Shown one piece after another: positions 4,572 to 5,758 of a stretch of DNA of 5,758 bases. A program made the position numbers and the translations under genes. The stretch is taken from NCBI GenBank assembly GCA_015231815.1, contig JADGAW010000146.1:1-5758 (forward strand), written 5' to 3'. The stretch is from Nitrospinota bacterium (GTDB lineage Bacteria; Nitrospinota_A; JADGAW01). The notes beneath the pieces are model-generated. The model saw only the letters and a program-made list of their open reading frames with translations, made no database searches and had not been told where the DNA came from. Each line of letters opens with the position of its first letter. Positions within the stretch are counted from its first letter, which is position 1.

Positions 4572-4774
4572 ACCCTGTCCCCATTCCTGTCAAATGTAGG
4601 GTCAATTCCTTTGAGAAATCCCCTCATGTCAGACATCTTTCTTTCTGGAACAAGCTCAATCCTGTTGCCATAGGGAATCATTTGTATCTTCTGACCTGGG
4701 GCGAGCTTTAGGGATTCCCTTATCTTCCTTGGTATAACGATCTGGAATTTAGGTGATATTGTTACGCTGCTCAT
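4568..4774 (-). CDS. vapB: VapB-type antitoxin, AbrB/SpoVT fold
   Basis: This 68-residue antitoxin has an N-terminal swapped-hairpin AbrB DNA-binding domain, seen as VTISPKFQIVIPRKIRESLKL (about residues 4-24) followed by the PGQKIQMIPYGNRIELVP strands (26-43). The C-terminal tail (44-68), with MRGFLKGID, is the part that in this family wraps and inhibits the PIN toxin. GGAGA (4781-4785) lies 6 nt before the ATG. It should repress its own operon together with VapC: ATACGATA occurs twice upstream, 30 bp apart, once at the start codon and once over the -10. It precedes vapC with a 4-nt overlap. Confidence 0.92.
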   Translation of the reverse strand: MSSVTISPKFQIVIPRKIRESLKLAPGQKIQMIPYGNRIELVPERKMSDMRGFLKGIDPTFDRNGDRV

Positions 4775-4833
4775 ACGATATCTCCATCGATAAATTTTTG
4801 TAATACGATAAGGTAAATTCCTATAAAAGTCAA
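4773..4833 (-). promoter_or_regulatory. vapBC promoter with putative autoregulatory operator
   Basis: On the minus strand TTGACT (4828-4833) is followed after 17 nt by TATCGT (4805-4810). The direct repeat ATACGATA (plus-strand reading) covers 4773-4780, overlapping the vapB ATG, and 4803-4810, covering the -10. The 30-bp period is close to three helical turns, as expected for two antitoxin-binding sites on one face of the DNA. The promoter is reasonably good; the operator role is inferred from position and from family behaviour. Confidence 0.5.
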
Positions 4834-4884
4834 CAACTAATTGTATTATGCTATAAATCTGCGAAGTGAGGTTGGCTGTTCTTT

Positions 4885-5676
4885 TTACATGGTGGGGGAG
4901 AAGGTAGCATCGCTGCTGGAAAGCTCTATTACCTCATCTCCGGTAAAAAGAATGAGGTTTCCCTGATTGTTGATCCCTTTTATGGTGCCTGACAGTCTAT
5001 TACCCAGATAATGTATCGTATATTCGTTTCCTAACATGTTCGAATTCTGGTTCCAGTAATTTACTGTTTCCTGTGTTGTCGTGGTTTTTAATTGTTTATC
5101 AATATATGTGAGCATTATCTCAAGTAGTTCTTTTGTGTTGGAAAAATCAACGAGTTCGTTTAAAAATTGCGGCTGAATTGGTAATTCCTGAATTTGATGA
5201 CAAATACTTTCTTTGTTTGGTTTAAAAAGATTAATTCCTACGCCAATAATAATTTTTTCTATATGATTTCCCTTGGCTACGCTTTCAACTAATATTCCAG
5301 CAAGTTTTTTGTTGTCAACGTAGATGTCATTTGGCCATTTTATCGTGGTTTTGAGGTTATAGCTTTCTTTGAATACTTTATGGAGAGCTGTTGCCACTCT
5401 GATGGGAATAATATCTTTTTGGATTGAGCTGTCAGAGGAGGGAATGTAAACCGAAAAAAATAAACCTGAGTCCTTTGGTGAAATCCATTCTCGGTTAAAT
5501 CTCCCCCTGCCAGCAGTCTGACTTCTTGCTAAAAAGACTTTAATCTCTTCAGTTTTACAGGCTTTTGCCAAATCATTTGTTGAGGTTGTTGATTGATGGA
5601 ATTCAAAGGCAAACTGTTTTTCATTGACGGTTATTTTTTTTATTCTTGAGAAGCATTCAAAATCTGTCTTAGACAT
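4885..5676 (-). CDS. birA: Biotin--[acetyl-CoA-carboxylase] ligase, group I (no HTH)
   Basis: This 263-residue biotin-protein ligase makes biotinyl-5'-AMP and transfers biotin to the lysine of biotin carboxyl carrier proteins, in the cytoplasm. Hallmarks are STND (32-35), QTAGRGRFNREW (53-64, the adenylate-binding GRGR loop), KWPNDIYVDNKKLAGILVE (113-131, with catalytic lysines) and GVGINL (145-150). The C-terminal SH3-like domain covers about 215-260 (LGNRLSGTIKGINNQGNLIL). The N-terminal winged helix of E. coli BirA is absent, so it should not act as a bio-operon repressor. The ATG is the only in-frame start before the motifs and has no SD; it lies 14 nt after the TAA of an upstream gene, suggesting coupled translation. 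The carboxylase substrate is not in the window. Confidence 0.95.
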   Translation of the reverse strand: MSKTDFECFSRIKKITVNEKQFAFEFHQSTTSTNDLAKACKTEEIKVFLARSQTAGRGRFNREWISPKDSGLFFSVYIPSSDSSIQKDIIPIRVATALHKVFKESYNLKTTIKWPNDIYVDNKKLAGILVESVAKGNHIEKIIIGVGINLFKPNKESICHQIQELPIQPQFLNELVDFSNTKELLEIMLTYIDKQLKTTTTQETVNYWNQNSNMLGNEYTIHYLGNRLSGTIKGINNQGNLILFTGDEVIELSSSDATFSPTM

Positions 5677-5690
5677 TTGGGTTTGAAGGC

Positions 5691-5758
5691 TTAAAGGTAG
5701 GAGGAAAAGGAGCTTTCAAGGTCGTTGACCAGTTCTTTTATACTTATGGGAATAAGAA
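5691..5758 (-). CDS. C-terminal end of an unidentified protein (partial)
   Basis: An open frame enters from the right edge and ends at TAA (5691-5693). Its last 21 codons close with SIKELVNDLESSFSSYL, which looks like an amphipathic C-terminal helix. The frame is open across the whole edge segment and ends 14 nt before the birA ATG, so it probably belongs to a gene co-transcribed with birA. Too little is visible to name it. Confidence 0.5.
   Translation of the reverse strand, partial: LIPISIKELVNDLESSFSSYL

Noticed and set aside
4119..4711. Several plus-strand open frames across tmRNA and vapBC
   Set aside because: They are antisense to vapB, vapC and the tmRNA 5' end and show no domain or SD.
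4775..4884. Intrinsic terminator after birA
   Set aside because: No GC-rich hairpin followed by a T-run was found on the minus strand between birA and vapB.

Overview
The window looks like ordinary chromosomal DNA from a moderately AT-rich, Gram-negative-type bacterium. Shine-Dalgarno (SD) signals are canonical, one esterase carries a Sec signal peptide, and EpmA and tmRNA are present. The phylum cannot be fixed from the sequence alone; a Brocadiales-type planctomycete or a deltaproteobacterial-type lineage are guesses only. Every intact gene lies on the minus strand, so transcription runs from the right edge to the left.

Reading in the direction of transcription: the last 21 codons of an unidentified protein (5691-5758) are followed after 14 nt by birA, a biotin-protein ligase without a DNA-binding domain (4885-5676). 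Next is a vapBC toxin-antitoxin pair with a 4-nt ATGA overlap (4197-4774) and its own promoter. The tmRNA gene ssrA follows (3816-4164); its promoter lies over the 3' end of vapC and it encodes the tag ANDYDYALAA. A 483-nt stretch without an intact gene (3333-3815) holds a likely tmRNA terminator, two small palindromic motifs, a plus-strand coding relic with one in-frame TAA, and the AT-rich leader and promoter region of a heat-shock operon. That operon has three tandem small heat-shock protein (Hsp20) genes (3332 down to 1974), each with a strong SD, and ends in a textbook intrinsic terminator (1926-1967). After a 7-nt-period degenerate repeat comes a two-gene unit: a secreted dienelactone-hydrolase-family protein (1023-1811) whose TAA stop directly abuts the ATG of epmA (63-1022), the EF-P beta-lysylation enzyme. 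The window ends in an 8-nt-period degenerate repeat that runs into the epmA stop codon.

The shared theme is protein quality control and translation: ribosome rescue (tmRNA), holdase chaperones (three Hsp20), EF-P modification (EpmA) and a toxin family that targets translation (VapC). They sit in separate transcription units, so this is co-location rather than a demonstrated system. I found no convincing new multi-gene system. The most interesting points are the two short-period degenerate repeat arrays, one forming the end of epmA and the other supplying a -35 element to the hydrolase promoter, the coding relic at 3592-3744, and the long SD that resets the start of the third hsp20 gene.
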